Positions 1 to 4,933 of a DNA stretch of 5,862 bases are shown here, piece after piece. The notes beneath the pieces were generated by a model that saw nothing but the letters and a program-made list of their open reading frames with translations, had not been told where the DNA came from and made no database searches. The stretch is from positions 1-5,862 of the forward strand of contig CAZGPZ010000065.1 in NCBI GenBank assembly GCA_964527385.1, written 5' to 3'. The position numbers and the translations under genes are program-made. The stretch comes from JANWHZ01 sp964527385 (GTDB taxonomy: Bacteria > Patescibacteriota > Saccharimonadia > Saccharimonadales > UBA4665). The stretch's first letter is position 1, and each line of letters starts with the position of its first letter.

Positions 1-82
1 TTATTCCGCTGTCCAGCGGATTTCTCGTACGCAGCTCGCCTATTGCGATAGGCTTCGTGAATTGCTCACGCGCTTTTGCCAA
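1..82 (-). CDS. Possible N-terminal fragment of an unknown protein (alternative to an RNA gene)
   Basis: On the minus strand one frame stays open from just after the DUF1361 stop to the window edge. From a TTG codon at 80-82 it reads (M)AKAREQFTKPIAIGEL, then RTRNPLDSGI. There is no ATG and no Shine-Dalgarno sequence. The TTG lies 12 nt after the TATAAT at 95-100, so the mRNA would be nearly leaderless, as proposed for several genes in this window. The peptide is plausible as a soluble N-terminus but matches no family I recognise. Only 27 codons are visible, and the three hairpins in the same stretch favour a structured RNA or leader at least as much. Confidence 0.3.
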   Translation of the reverse strand, partial: MAKAREQFTKPIAIGELRTRNPLDSGI

Positions 83-88
83 ATTGTG
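1..88 (-). ncRNA. Possible structured RNA or hairpin-rich leader, 5' end only
   Basis: Directly downstream of a near-consensus promoter (95-122, minus) the DNA holds three perfect inverted repeats in 66 bases. They are arms 56-60/66-70 (5 bp, 5 nt loop), 38-43/48-53 (6 bp, CGCA loop) and 5-11/14-20 (7 bp, 2 nt spacer, so really a 6 bp stem with a 4 nt loop). A strong promoter followed by a chain of hairpins is typical of stable RNA genes or of leaders such as rRNA operon leaders. I could not match it to RNase P RNA, tmRNA, 6S or SRP RNA from the visible part, and the 3' portion lies outside the window. The alternative reading is the start of a protein gene (1-82). The transcription start near 87-88 is inferred from the -10 position. 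Confidence 0.35.
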
Positions 89-94
89 AATATT

Positions 95-122
95 ATTATA
101 GCAAGTATAATCGTTATGTCAA
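95..122 (-). promoter_or_regulatory. Near-consensus sigma70 promoter with extended -10
   Basis: Reading the minus strand, a perfect TTGACA lies at 122-117, followed by a 16 bp spacer and TGCTATAAT at 103-95. The latter is a perfect -10 hexamer with the TG extension. The -35 begins one base after the TGA stop of the DUF1361 gene. This is the strongest promoter in the window by match to consensus, and it drives whatever lies to the left of position 88. Confidence 0.75.
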
Positions 123-123
123 A

Positions 124-795
124 TCATTTGGCAGGCCGGGTCGCCTGCGCGCCATACCAGATCACCATATACACACTGCCAAGCAGGACAAAAAACGGAA
201 GCACCACGGAAAGCGCAGCCGGGTACTGGGCTGGATGCAATAATCGCTCGGAGACATCAAACAGCAGTCCAAAAGGGTTAAGCAATACATCCCAGGAATT
301 CCAGCGCAAGTCGCGCCCGATATAGATCGCCAAGCTGGAGACGCCTAAAAGCGCCCCGACTATAGTCGCGCCGGCGCGCTTGCCCACGTGCTTCAGAAGT
401 TCCCGGTGGACTAGGTAAAGGCTGCTGAATCCCAGGCAAAGGCTGGTAAGGACAAAACTCGTGCAGGTTACGGCGCCGATCAGGATTTGGTCCGGTCCCA
501 GTTCAACAAGGTGGATGAAATCGCTTACCATGTAGAAACTATTGGGCAAAAATGCCAGCCACGCCACAGTGACACCAAGCGCCGGCCAGCTTGACCATGG
601 TTTGCTACGCAAGATCCGTGACAACCAAACGGCTAATACAAACGGCAGCCACGCCAAAAAAAGGTTCCACGCCAGGTACCCAAACACAAGCTCGCCGGTT
701 TGGACCGATTCTATGACAAGCAAAGCAACGCTTGCGGCAGTCAATATGCCGAGCGCGCCGACGTACTGTATCCCTGGTGCCTTGCTCACACGCAT
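124..795 (-). CDS. DUF1361 family integral membrane protein
   Basis: A 223-residue polytopic membrane protein of the DUF1361 family, function unknown. Family hallmarks are visible: LAWNLFLAWLP at 41-51, W-L-x-F-LPNSFY near 79-88 followed by DFIHL at 92-96, and IYIGRDLRWNSWD at 157-169. Hydrophobic segments lie near 9-30, 39-60, 70-90, 104-128, 142-160 and 193-214, giving about six membrane spans. The frame stays open further upstream to 945, but that part overlaps the isomerase gene and is hydrophilic and Arg-rich. The ATG at 793-795 starts immediately before the first membrane segment and sits 9 nt after an extended -10, so I chose it. The gene follows the isomerase stop by 38 bp on the same strand and may also be co-transcribed with it. 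The family assignment is firm, and any role beyond the envelope is unknown. Confidence 0.85.
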   Translation of the reverse strand: MRVSKAPGIQYVGALGILTAASVALLVIESVQTGELVFGYLAWNLFLAWLPFVLAVWLSRILRSKPWSSWPALGVTVAWLAFLPNSFYMVSDFIHLVELGPDQILIGAVTCTSFVLTSLCLGFSSLYLVHRELLKHVGKRAGATIVGALLGVSSLAIYIGRDLRWNSWDVLLNPFGLLFDVSERLLHPAQYPAALSVVLPFFVLLGSVYMVIWYGAQATRPAK

Positions 796-804
796 CCATC
801 CCCT

Positions 805-813
805 ATTATACCA
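805..813 (-). promoter_or_regulatory. Extended -10 promoter for the DUF1361 gene
   Basis: TGGTATAAT on the minus strand ends 9 nt before the DUF1361 start codon. The expected -35 position (about 828-833) falls on the isomerase stop and has no TTGACA-like sequence, so recognition would rely on the extended -10. The predicted start site lies at or within a few bases of the ATG. A GGGG run at 800-803 could act as a weak ribosome binding site only on transcripts reading through from the isomerase gene. Confidence 0.55.
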
Positions 814-833
814 ACGACCGTTCTCGCCGGGCG

Positions 834-1868
834 CTACTTGGCCAGTTCTTGCTTCAATTTCTCGACCAGGTCGACCGGCGATGGGTTCAATCCGTTCAAG
901 AGTGCCGTATAGAGCGTCACGAAGTCGCCGAGCACCACCGACCACAACAATTGGTCCAGCACCGTTTCACCGGTTGGCGTAATAACAATCGGGCTTGGGC
1001 GCATGCCGGATAGCAGCCGCTCAGACAGGACAAAACGCTTCTGGACGCGCTCATTCTCCAAAGGACTGCGGATATCGATGATAGCGTACGGCTTGTCGAC
1101 TGGTTGTTTGGTCCAGCCGATGAATTCGTTGTGGTTGAACTCCGAATATTGGTTCCACCAGGCAACATGCTTGGCATTTTCGTTGAAACTGATTTTCCAC
1201 TTGTACGCCGCTGGCCACATTTTCGGACCGCCGTACACGACGACTGACTTGCCGATGACGTCCAACGCTATCCGTTTGGCTGGGTTCTTGGCGGTTGGTA
1301 CTGTTGGCAGCCACGATTGCAAGGACTCGTTCAAAAACACAGCAGTTTTTTCCAGTTGCGGGCGGAAGCCCTCACGCAGCACGCCGGCTGTCTCCAGGAT
1401 TTGCAACAGCGCCCGGAAATTCGCGAACACCGCAAACCGCGGCTGGCCGACATCAGGCATGCGCGCGAGCATGTATGCTTTCTCTTGGGCAATATCTTGC
1501 AGCTTGCCGCCGCCAGCTATCACGGCGATACGCGCTCCCTTGGATTCCGCTTGCGCGAGCGCGCTGAGCGTTTCTTCGGTGTTGCCTGAATAACTTGAGG
1601 CAATAAAGAGCGTGCTCGGCCCGACATACGCTGGAATGTCGTAATCGCGGACAACTTCAAATGGCACGCTGACCGGTGGCCAGGTATGGAGTAGCAGAGC
1701 CGCCAACGCCGAACCGCCCATCCCGCCATAGACGATATTCTGTATATCCCCAAGCGACGCATTGCCCTGCAGCTCGAATTCCGCCGTCAGTTGCGCGGCT
1801 TCCTTTTCTGCCACCCCGAGCGCGTCCTGTGCGTCGCGTTCATGGATCATTTTGAGGTCATCCAACAT
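834..1868 (-). CDS. Bifunctional phosphoglucose/phosphomannose isomerase
   Basis: A 344-residue cytoplasmic enzyme that interconverts glucose-6-phosphate or mannose-6-phosphate with fructose-6-phosphate. It feeds glycolysis and the supply of activated mannose. It has two SIS sugar-phosphate domains. The first shows the glycine loop GMGGSA at 49-54 and the phosphate-binding SSYSGNTEET at 91-100. The C-terminal half is of the bacterial PGI/PMI type, with KISFNENAK at 226-233 and EFNHNE at 243-248, the region that in the archaeal PGI/PMI enzymes carries catalytic Glu and His. The end, NPSPVDLVEKLKQEL, is also typical. The length fits this short family and not the 550-residue classical Pgi. The ATG is supported by GGGAG at 1876-1880, 7 nt upstream. 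It is transcribed divergently from 1940-2452, and the DUF1361 gene follows 38 bp downstream. Confidence 0.93.
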   Translation of the reverse strand: MLDDLKMIHERDAQDALGVAEKEAAQLTAEFELQGNASLGDIQNIVYGGMGGSALAALLLHTWPPVSVPFEVVRDYDIPAYVGPSTLFIASSYSGNTEETLSALAQAESKGARIAVIAGGGKLQDIAQEKAYMLARMPDVGQPRFAVFANFRALLQILETAGVLREGFRPQLEKTAVFLNESLQSWLPTVPTAKNPAKRIALDVIGKSVVVYGGPKMWPAAYKWKISFNENAKHVAWWNQYSEFNHNEFIGWTKQPVDKPYAIIDIRSPLENERVQKRFVLSERLLSGMRPSPIVITPTGETVLDQLLWSVVLGDFVTLYTALLNGLNPSPVDLVEKLKQELAK

Positions 1869-1875
1869 AGTAGCG

Positions 1876-1880
1876 CTCCC
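1876..1880 (-). promoter_or_regulatory. Ribosome binding site of the isomerase gene
   Basis: GGGAG on the minus strand with 7 nt to the ATG at 1868. It fixes the start codon and contrasts with the genes in this window that lack a Shine-Dalgarno sequence. Confidence 0.65.
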
Positions 1881-1900
1881 AAACCTTATGCGTTATGCTG

Positions 1901-1909
1901 TATAGTATA
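1901..1909. promoter_or_regulatory. Shared divergent -10 element
   Basis: The 9 bp TATAGTATA reads TATAGT on the plus strand (1901-1906) and TATACT on the minus strand (1909-1904). Each is one mismatch from TATAAT, and each is preceded directly by TG. Predicted start sites are near 1913 (plus) and 1897 (minus), giving leaders of about 27 and 29 nt. Each leader contains a ribosome binding site. No TTGACA-like -35 is seen on either side. RNA polymerase bound in one orientation would exclude the other, so the isomerase gene and the gene at 1940 may compete for one site. Confidence 0.6.
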
Positions 1910-1928
1910 CACTTGAAGTAACTTCTAT

Positions 1929-1934
1929 GGGGGA
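1929..1934 (+). promoter_or_regulatory. Ribosome binding site of the gene at 1940
   Basis: GGGGGA with 5 nt to the ATG at 1940. An earlier ATG at 1927 is out of frame and opens only a very short reading frame, so 1940 is the better start. Confidence 0.55.
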
Positions 1935-1939
1935 CAGCG

Positions 1940-2452
1940 ATGTTTGGGCAGCAAGATGGGCAAGATGACGGCGTGCAGCCGCAACACCAGGACCTGATGC
2001 CGGCAGGACCGATGAACGACGCCAGCATGCAGGGCAACAATCCGATGATGAATAATAGCGGTATGGGCATGCCGCAGCAGCCCGCGCCAATGGCTGCAAG
2101 CAACGACGCCGTCAGTGATAATCCAGTAGCCCCACCTGACGAAAGCCCTACAGGACAGAATGGCAGCATGTCCAGCCGCGCAGCCGACGCTGCCGCGCCG
2201 GAAGACCTTATCTCGATCAAACAAGATGCCCTGCAAAGCTTGAAGCCGCTCGTCGGTCATCTGGACCAGACACCGGAAGAAGCGTTCCGCATGACCATGA
2301 TGATGATCCAAGCGACTGACGACCAAAGCCTCATCCCCAAGGCCTACGAATCGGCCAAGTCCATTCCCGACGAAAAAGCCCGTGCCCAGGCATTTCTCGA
2401 CGTCGTGAACGAAATCAACTATTTCACGTCGCAAAACAACCAGAATTCCTAG
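1940..2452 (+). CDS. Conserved hypothetical protein, disordered N-terminus plus helical C-terminal domain
   Basis: A 170-residue protein of unknown function with two clear parts. Residues 1 to about 86 are low-complexity and probably disordered. They are rich in Met, Gln, Asn, Pro and Gly, with eight Met residues between 20 and 51. Residues 87-163 look like a compact helical domain: DLISIKQDALQSLKPLVGHL, then DQTPEEAFRMTMMMIQATDD, then YESAKSIPDEKARAQAFLD and VVNEINYF. I recognise this C-terminal part as a recurring hypothetical protein of Saccharibacteria, from memory and without a search. There is no signal peptide or membrane segment, so it is likely cytoplasmic. The start is supported by GGGGGA upstream. 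It is expressed divergently from the isomerase gene, and its stop is only 3 bp from the stop of the convergent gene at 2456. Confidence 0.85.
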   Translation: MFGQQDGQDDGVQPQHQDLMPAGPMNDASMQGNNPMMNNSGMGMPQQPAPMAASNDAVSDNPVAPPDESPTGQNGSMSSRAADAAAPEDLISIKQDALQSLKPLVGHLDQTPEEAFRMTMMMIQATDDQSLIPKAYESAKSIPDEKARAQAFLDVVNEINYFTSQNNQNS

Positions 2453-2455
2453 TTG

Positions 2456-2932
2456 CTAGCGCGGCTTGGTAGCTGCGCGGCGTTGCCGTAAGTAGTTAGC
2501 TAAAACCCCTGCTGCTATTGCTGCTAACGCGGCAGCAAACGCGGAGTCGCCCGGACCAGTATTCAAAAGGGTCGAAGACCCTGGCTTTGCTGTACCCGTC
2601 GAAGATGGATGCCCACCAGTGCTATCTGTTGGTGACGCTGTAGTGCTCGATGGTTGGTTTTGGTTTCCTTGGCTAGTACCTGTCTGGTTATTTGTGCTAG
2701 GCGTTTGGGATTGTTGGCTGGTTTGCGTATTGGTGCTATTGTGCGCAGCCCGGCGGTCGCGCAACCACAGTGACCCGCCGATAATACCCGCCGCGAGCAC
2801 GATCGCAACTATCACCGGAGCCGCCCGTCCGAGCCATTTCCAAAACGGGTGCCCATTGAAGTACGGCTTTAGTTCGGGTGGAATGTCTTGCTTTGTAGGC
2901 TCAGTATTTGCCTTCCTGCCAAATATCCTCAT
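2456..2932 (-). CDS. Membrane-anchored surface protein with LPxTG-like C-terminal sorting signal
   Basis: A 158-residue protein. A charged cytoplasmic N-terminus (1-36) is followed by a membrane segment at 37-57 and RDRR at 58-61. Residues 62-121 form a Ser/Thr/Asn/Gln/Gly-rich linker that looks extended and extracellular. The end resembles a sortase signal: L-L-N-T-G at 122-126 followed by PGD, a hydrophobic Ala-rich stretch at 131-147 and a basic tail, RQRRAATKPR. The usual Pro of LPxTG is Leu here, encoded TTG. The motif therefore resembles the LPNTGPG signals of CPR surface proteins but may be degenerate. Either it is processed by a variant sortase, or both hydrophobic segments remain as anchors with the linker looped outside. 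No enzymatic domain is visible. The ATG lies 6 nt after a -10-like TACACT and has no Shine-Dalgarno sequence. Confidence 0.8.
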   Translation of the reverse strand: MRIFGRKANTEPTKQDIPPELKPYFNGHPFWKWLGRAAPVIVAIVLAAGIIGGSLWLRDRRAAHNSTNTQTSQQSQTPSTNNQTGTSQGNQNQPSSTTASPTDSTGGHPSSTGTAKPGSSTLLNTGPGDSAFAAALAAIAAGVLANYLRQRRAATKPR

Positions 2933-2938
2933 AAATAC

Positions 2939-2966
2939 AGTGTACCGCTCCCATCGGTATGTGCAA
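2939..2966 (-). promoter_or_regulatory. Putative promoter of the surface-protein gene
   Basis: On the minus strand TTGCAC at 2966-2961 and TACACT at 2944-2939 are separated by 16 bp. TACACT ends 6 nt before the ATG, so transcription would begin at or next to the start codon. The -35 match is weak, 3 of 6 bases. Confidence 0.4.
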
Positions 2967-3016
2967 GCTGTTTCTCGGCACGGGGCGAAGCGACACTATA
3001 CAACCAAACACGATCA

Positions 3017-3024
3017 TGTATGAT
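3017..3024 (+). promoter_or_regulatory. Putative -10 element for the gene at 3050
   Basis: TATGAT at 3019-3024, with TG directly before it, lies 25 nt upstream of the start codon. That leaves a leader of about 19 nt containing the GGAGG. It sits inside an inverted repeat, ATCAT-GT-ATGAT (3013-3024), that could be an operator. No recognisable -35 is present. Confidence 0.45.
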
Positions 3025-3036
3025 AAGAACATAATT

Positions 3037-3041
3037 GGAGG
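3037..3041 (+). promoter_or_regulatory. Ribosome binding site of the gene at 3050
   Basis: GGAGG with 8 nt to the ATG at 3050. It selects this ATG over the in-frame TTG at 3035, which would overlap the site. Confidence 0.75.
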
Positions 3042-3049
3042 ATTTCGGC

Positions 3050-3610
3050 ATGAGCGCACCAAACCAAACGAGAGAACGAGGCTACGACCCGACCGACGGT
3101 ATGTTCGACTTTTTCCGTGCCTATACCAATGGCACCCTTGTTCCATCAAACACCGAAAACCATCACCAAATGTCTACGCCGCCTGATTCCGGCCATAATT
3201 TTGAGGCAGCCGATGCCGGCTGGACACCTGCGACGGGAGATTATGAAGGAAAACACGTCGATGTTCGCTACCTTGAGGGGCACGGAAGTACCGGCTTTAT
3301 ACGCCTCGAAGTCTTCGCATCCGCCAACCCGGGCATACGTGCTAAACCAGAGACGAGCTTTTTGCTTAGGCGGGCTGGCATCGCTTGGGCGAATGGACAA
3401 GAGGTGTTCCCAAACGGCAGCACGCTTGCTAACTTCGGTCCCGATTGGCGCGAAGAGGATGCGGGCGATAGCAGACATAGGCTGGCTGCTACCTATGACG
3501 CCGCACGCACGCGTCTTCGGCAGCTTGCGACAGCGATGTTCCAAGACGTCGTTTTTGAACCAATCCCGGCTGTCTCTCAGCAAGAACTTCAAAATAACTC
3601 GAGCGAATAA
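3050..3610 (+). CDS. Hypothetical protein, probable distant member of the adjacent paralogue family
   Basis: A 186-residue soluble protein with no signal peptide or membrane segment and no family I recognise. The order of elements resembles its two downstream neighbours. A short aromatic helix region, MFDFFRAYTNGTLVPSN (18-34), sits where they have Y-x-LLHS-xxx-GE-x-APRP. A beta-type stretch with VDVRY, then STGFIRLEVFAS (70-91), sits where they have a TGEH strand pair. F-P-N-G (120-123) matches their F-xx-P-D/E-G. A terminal amphipathic helix, YDAARTRLRQLATAMF (149-164), matches their final helix. Identity is low, so homology is an inference. Unlike the neighbours it has a good Shine-Dalgarno sequence and a normal leader. 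It is divergent from the surface-protein gene, 117 bp away. Confidence 0.75.
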   Translation: MSAPNQTRERGYDPTDGMFDFFRAYTNGTLVPSNTENHHQMSTPPDSGHNFEAADAGWTPATGDYEGKHVDVRYLEGHGSTGFIRLEVFASANPGIRAKPETSFLLRRAGIAWANGQEVFPNGSTLANFGPDWREEDAGDSRHRLAATYDAARTRLRQLATAMFQDVVFEPIPAVSQQELQNNSSE

Positions 3611-3666
3611 TAACCACTGGGCCATTAGCCAGAGAGAAAACGGCTAGCGACAATTCGTGTACAGCA

Positions 3667-3699
3667 CACAACCTCGCAGCCGGTATTGTATGGGTTGTG
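3667..3699. repeat. Inverted repeat upstream of the gene at 3756
   Basis: CACAACC at 3667-3673 and its exact complement GGTTGTG at 3693-3699 flank 19 nt. No T-run follows, so it is not a convincing terminator. It may be a protein-binding site or chance. Confidence 0.25.
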
Positions 3700-3736
3700 C
3701 ATTAGCTCTGCGCGTAATCTTTCGATGCGCATGATA

Positions 3737-3745
3737 TGGTATAAT
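3737..3745 (+). promoter_or_regulatory. Extended -10 promoter for the gene at 3756
   Basis: TGGTATAAT, identical to the element before the DUF1361 gene, ends 10 nt before the ATG. There is no -35 match and no Shine-Dalgarno sequence between it and the start. An 8 bp perfect palindrome, ATGCGCAT (3725-3732), lies just upstream and could bind a regulator. Confidence 0.6.
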
Positions 3746-3755
3746 ATTGTGATAT

Positions 3756-4259
3756 ATGACACATAATACAGGACCAAACCCTGGACAACGGGACGAAATG
3801 ACAGAACGTGAGCGTAATGGCATTGCCGCGTACGGGCTATTGCACAGTATATGTACCGGTGAAATGGCGCCCCGACCGGCAGATGTGGAATCATTGGGCT
3901 ACGACAAGCCTAAGCCCCATCCAGCACCTGACGAACCGAGAGCGATGAGCCACCGGGTATCAGTTACCGTCCCGGCTACCGGCGAACACATCGCCCTGGT
4001 GACGAGAGTGCGCAGCGACGGCATACCTTACCCGGTCACAGCTGTGATATGCAACCGCGAGTTGATGGCAACAACGCCAGACGAACGCGAAGCCGAGCAG
4101 ATAGCCGTCCACGATGGTAGTTCATTCATCTTGGCGCCCGATGGCAATTTTGAGGATGTTTTTGCGCACATGCCAGGGGCTGAAGCGTGGCTCGACCATG
4201 CCGACGAAACCCGCGACCGTATCGTGCTCGCCCTGAGCACATGCGGCTTTGGCTTCTAG
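3756..4259 (+). CDS. Hypothetical protein, paralogue of the gene at 4325
   Basis: A 167-residue soluble protein of unknown function, rich in Glu, Asp, Arg and Pro. It is clearly homologous to the next gene. AAYGLLHS then TGEMAPRPAD (25-43) aligns with YQLLHS then GETAPRPED. VPATGEHIALVT (72-83) aligns with IPGTGEHVKVVT. SFILAPDG (123-130) aligns with AFLVGPEG. RDRIVLALSTC (153-163) aligns with EQRIVTALSSC. A Pro/Lys-rich spacer (50-62) separates the first helix from the rest. There is a conserved Cys near the C-terminus, and no catalytic motif is evident. The ATG lies 10 nt after an extended -10 and has no Shine-Dalgarno sequence, suggesting a leaderless mRNA. The spacers to the neighbouring genes are 145 and 65 bp, with no terminator seen between members. 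Confidence 0.82.
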   Translation: MTHNTGPNPGQRDEMTERERNGIAAYGLLHSICTGEMAPRPADVESLGYDKPKPHPAPDEPRAMSHRVSVTVPATGEHIALVTRVRSDGIPYPVTAVICNRELMATTPDEREAEQIAVHDGSSFILAPDGNFEDVFAHMPGAEAWLDHADETRDRIVLALSTCGFGF

Positions 4260-4287
4260 TAACCAACATACAAAATTTCACCACAAT

Positions 4288-4316
4288 TTGCATTTAAGTT
4301 AATTATGTGATATTAT
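4288..4316 (+). promoter_or_regulatory. Promoter for the gene at 4325
   Basis: TTGCAT at 4288-4293, a 17 bp spacer and TATTAT at 4311-4316 with a TG extension (TGATATTAT, 4308-4316). The -10 ends 8 nt before the ATG, in an AT-rich 65 bp spacer. No Shine-Dalgarno sequence precedes the start, so the mRNA is predicted to be leaderless. Confidence 0.55.
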
Positions 4317-4324
4317 CATCTTGA

Positions 4325-4855
4325 ATGAACCCTCCTAATTGGCCACTTTATCCTGACACACCGCCACCCCCGCCGCTACCCGATGAAAGCAGCGCCGAAC
4401 AGATCTATGATCCGGAGGCAGCACTCGCGTACCAGCTATTACATAGTTTCGGCGTGGGCGAGACAGCGCCACGGCCGGAGGATGCCGTGCCGCCAAACTA
4501 CAATCATTTCTTCAGGCCTACCGCCGATAATTCGGGCACCATCCATGATGCCGAGGTTGTCATTCCTGGTACCGGCGAGCATGTTAAAGTCGTCACCTTA
4601 CAGAGCACACAACAACCTCAGGTTCCCCATGTAGCGATTGCATTCATCTGGGGCAAAGGCAAGAGCGAAGCTGACGCACTTGCCGCTGGCAATGCTTTCC
4701 TAGTAGGCCCGGAGGGTATACTATCGCCGCTACCAGGCGCAGAGGGAAGCGCGAATATGGCCCATGGTGCCTGGCAAGAGCACGCCAAAGGTGTGGAGCA
4801 ACGCATCGTTACCGCACTTAGTTCGTGTAATCTCATGGTTAACGCGCACCCTTAA
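4325..4855 (+). CDS. Hypothetical protein, paralogue of the gene at 3756
   Basis: A 176-residue soluble protein of unknown function. Its first 22 residues are Pro-rich (YPDTPPPPPLPDE), an extension unlike its paralogue and probably disordered or a binding tail. The family elements follow: YQLLHSFGVGETAPRPED (36-53), IPGTGEHVKVVT (80-91), AFLVGPEG (124-131), PGAE (137-140) and a final helix, EQRIVTALSSC (158-168). Over the first block 12 of 19 residues match the gene at 3756. No signal peptide, membrane span or catalytic motif is visible. The ATG is chosen because it sits 8 nt after a good extended -10 and the frame has no better start. The gene ends 22 nt before a bidirectional terminator shared with groEL. 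Confidence 0.82.
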   Translation: MNPPNWPLYPDTPPPPPLPDESSAEQIYDPEAALAYQLLHSFGVGETAPRPEDAVPPNYNHFFRPTADNSGTIHDAEVVIPGTGEHVKVVTLQSTQQPQVPHVAIAFIWGKGKSEADALAAGNAFLVGPEGILSPLPGAEGSANMAHGAWQEHAKGVEQRIVTALSSCNLMVNAHP

Positions 4856-4877
4856 TAACGCATAGTACAACTGTATA

Positions 4878-4905
4878 AAAATACGCCCGATAACGGGCGT
4901 ATTTT
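4878..4905. terminator. Bidirectional intrinsic terminator
   Basis: A perfect 12 bp stem (AAAATACGCCCG at 4878-4889 with CGGGCGTATTTT at 4894-4905) closes an ATAA loop. The A-run on one side and T-run on the other give a U-tract on either transcript. It lies between the convergent ends of the gene at 4325 (stop 22 nt away) and groEL (stop 28 nt away), so it likely ends both. Confidence 0.85.
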
Positions 4906-4933
4906 ACGATCTAGGAATGATCAAAGAGCGATG

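Noticed and set aside
796..945. N-terminal extension of the DUF1361 frame up to 945
   Set aside because: It overlaps the isomerase coding region, is Arg/Gly-rich with no family similarity, and the ATG at 795 sits right before the first membrane segment with its own -10 element.
1003..1593. Long plus-strand open frame opposite the isomerase gene
   Set aside because: It is a shadow of a well-conserved enzyme gene on the other strand, with no ribosome binding site or recognisable protein features.
2518..2538. Hairpin TTGCTGC/GCAGCAA as a terminator for the gene at 1940
   Set aside because: It lies inside the Ala-rich membrane segment of the gene at 2456, where repeated GCN codons produce such symmetry. 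No T-run follows.
3146..3625. Minus-strand open frame opposite the gene at 3050
   Set aside because: The plus-strand gene has a good GGAGG site, a -10 element and probable family resemblance to its neighbours. The minus frame has none of these.
3611..3655. Terminator after the gene at 3050
   Set aside because: Only short or bulged stems (for example TAGCC/GGCTA with an 11 nt loop) and no T-run; not convincing.
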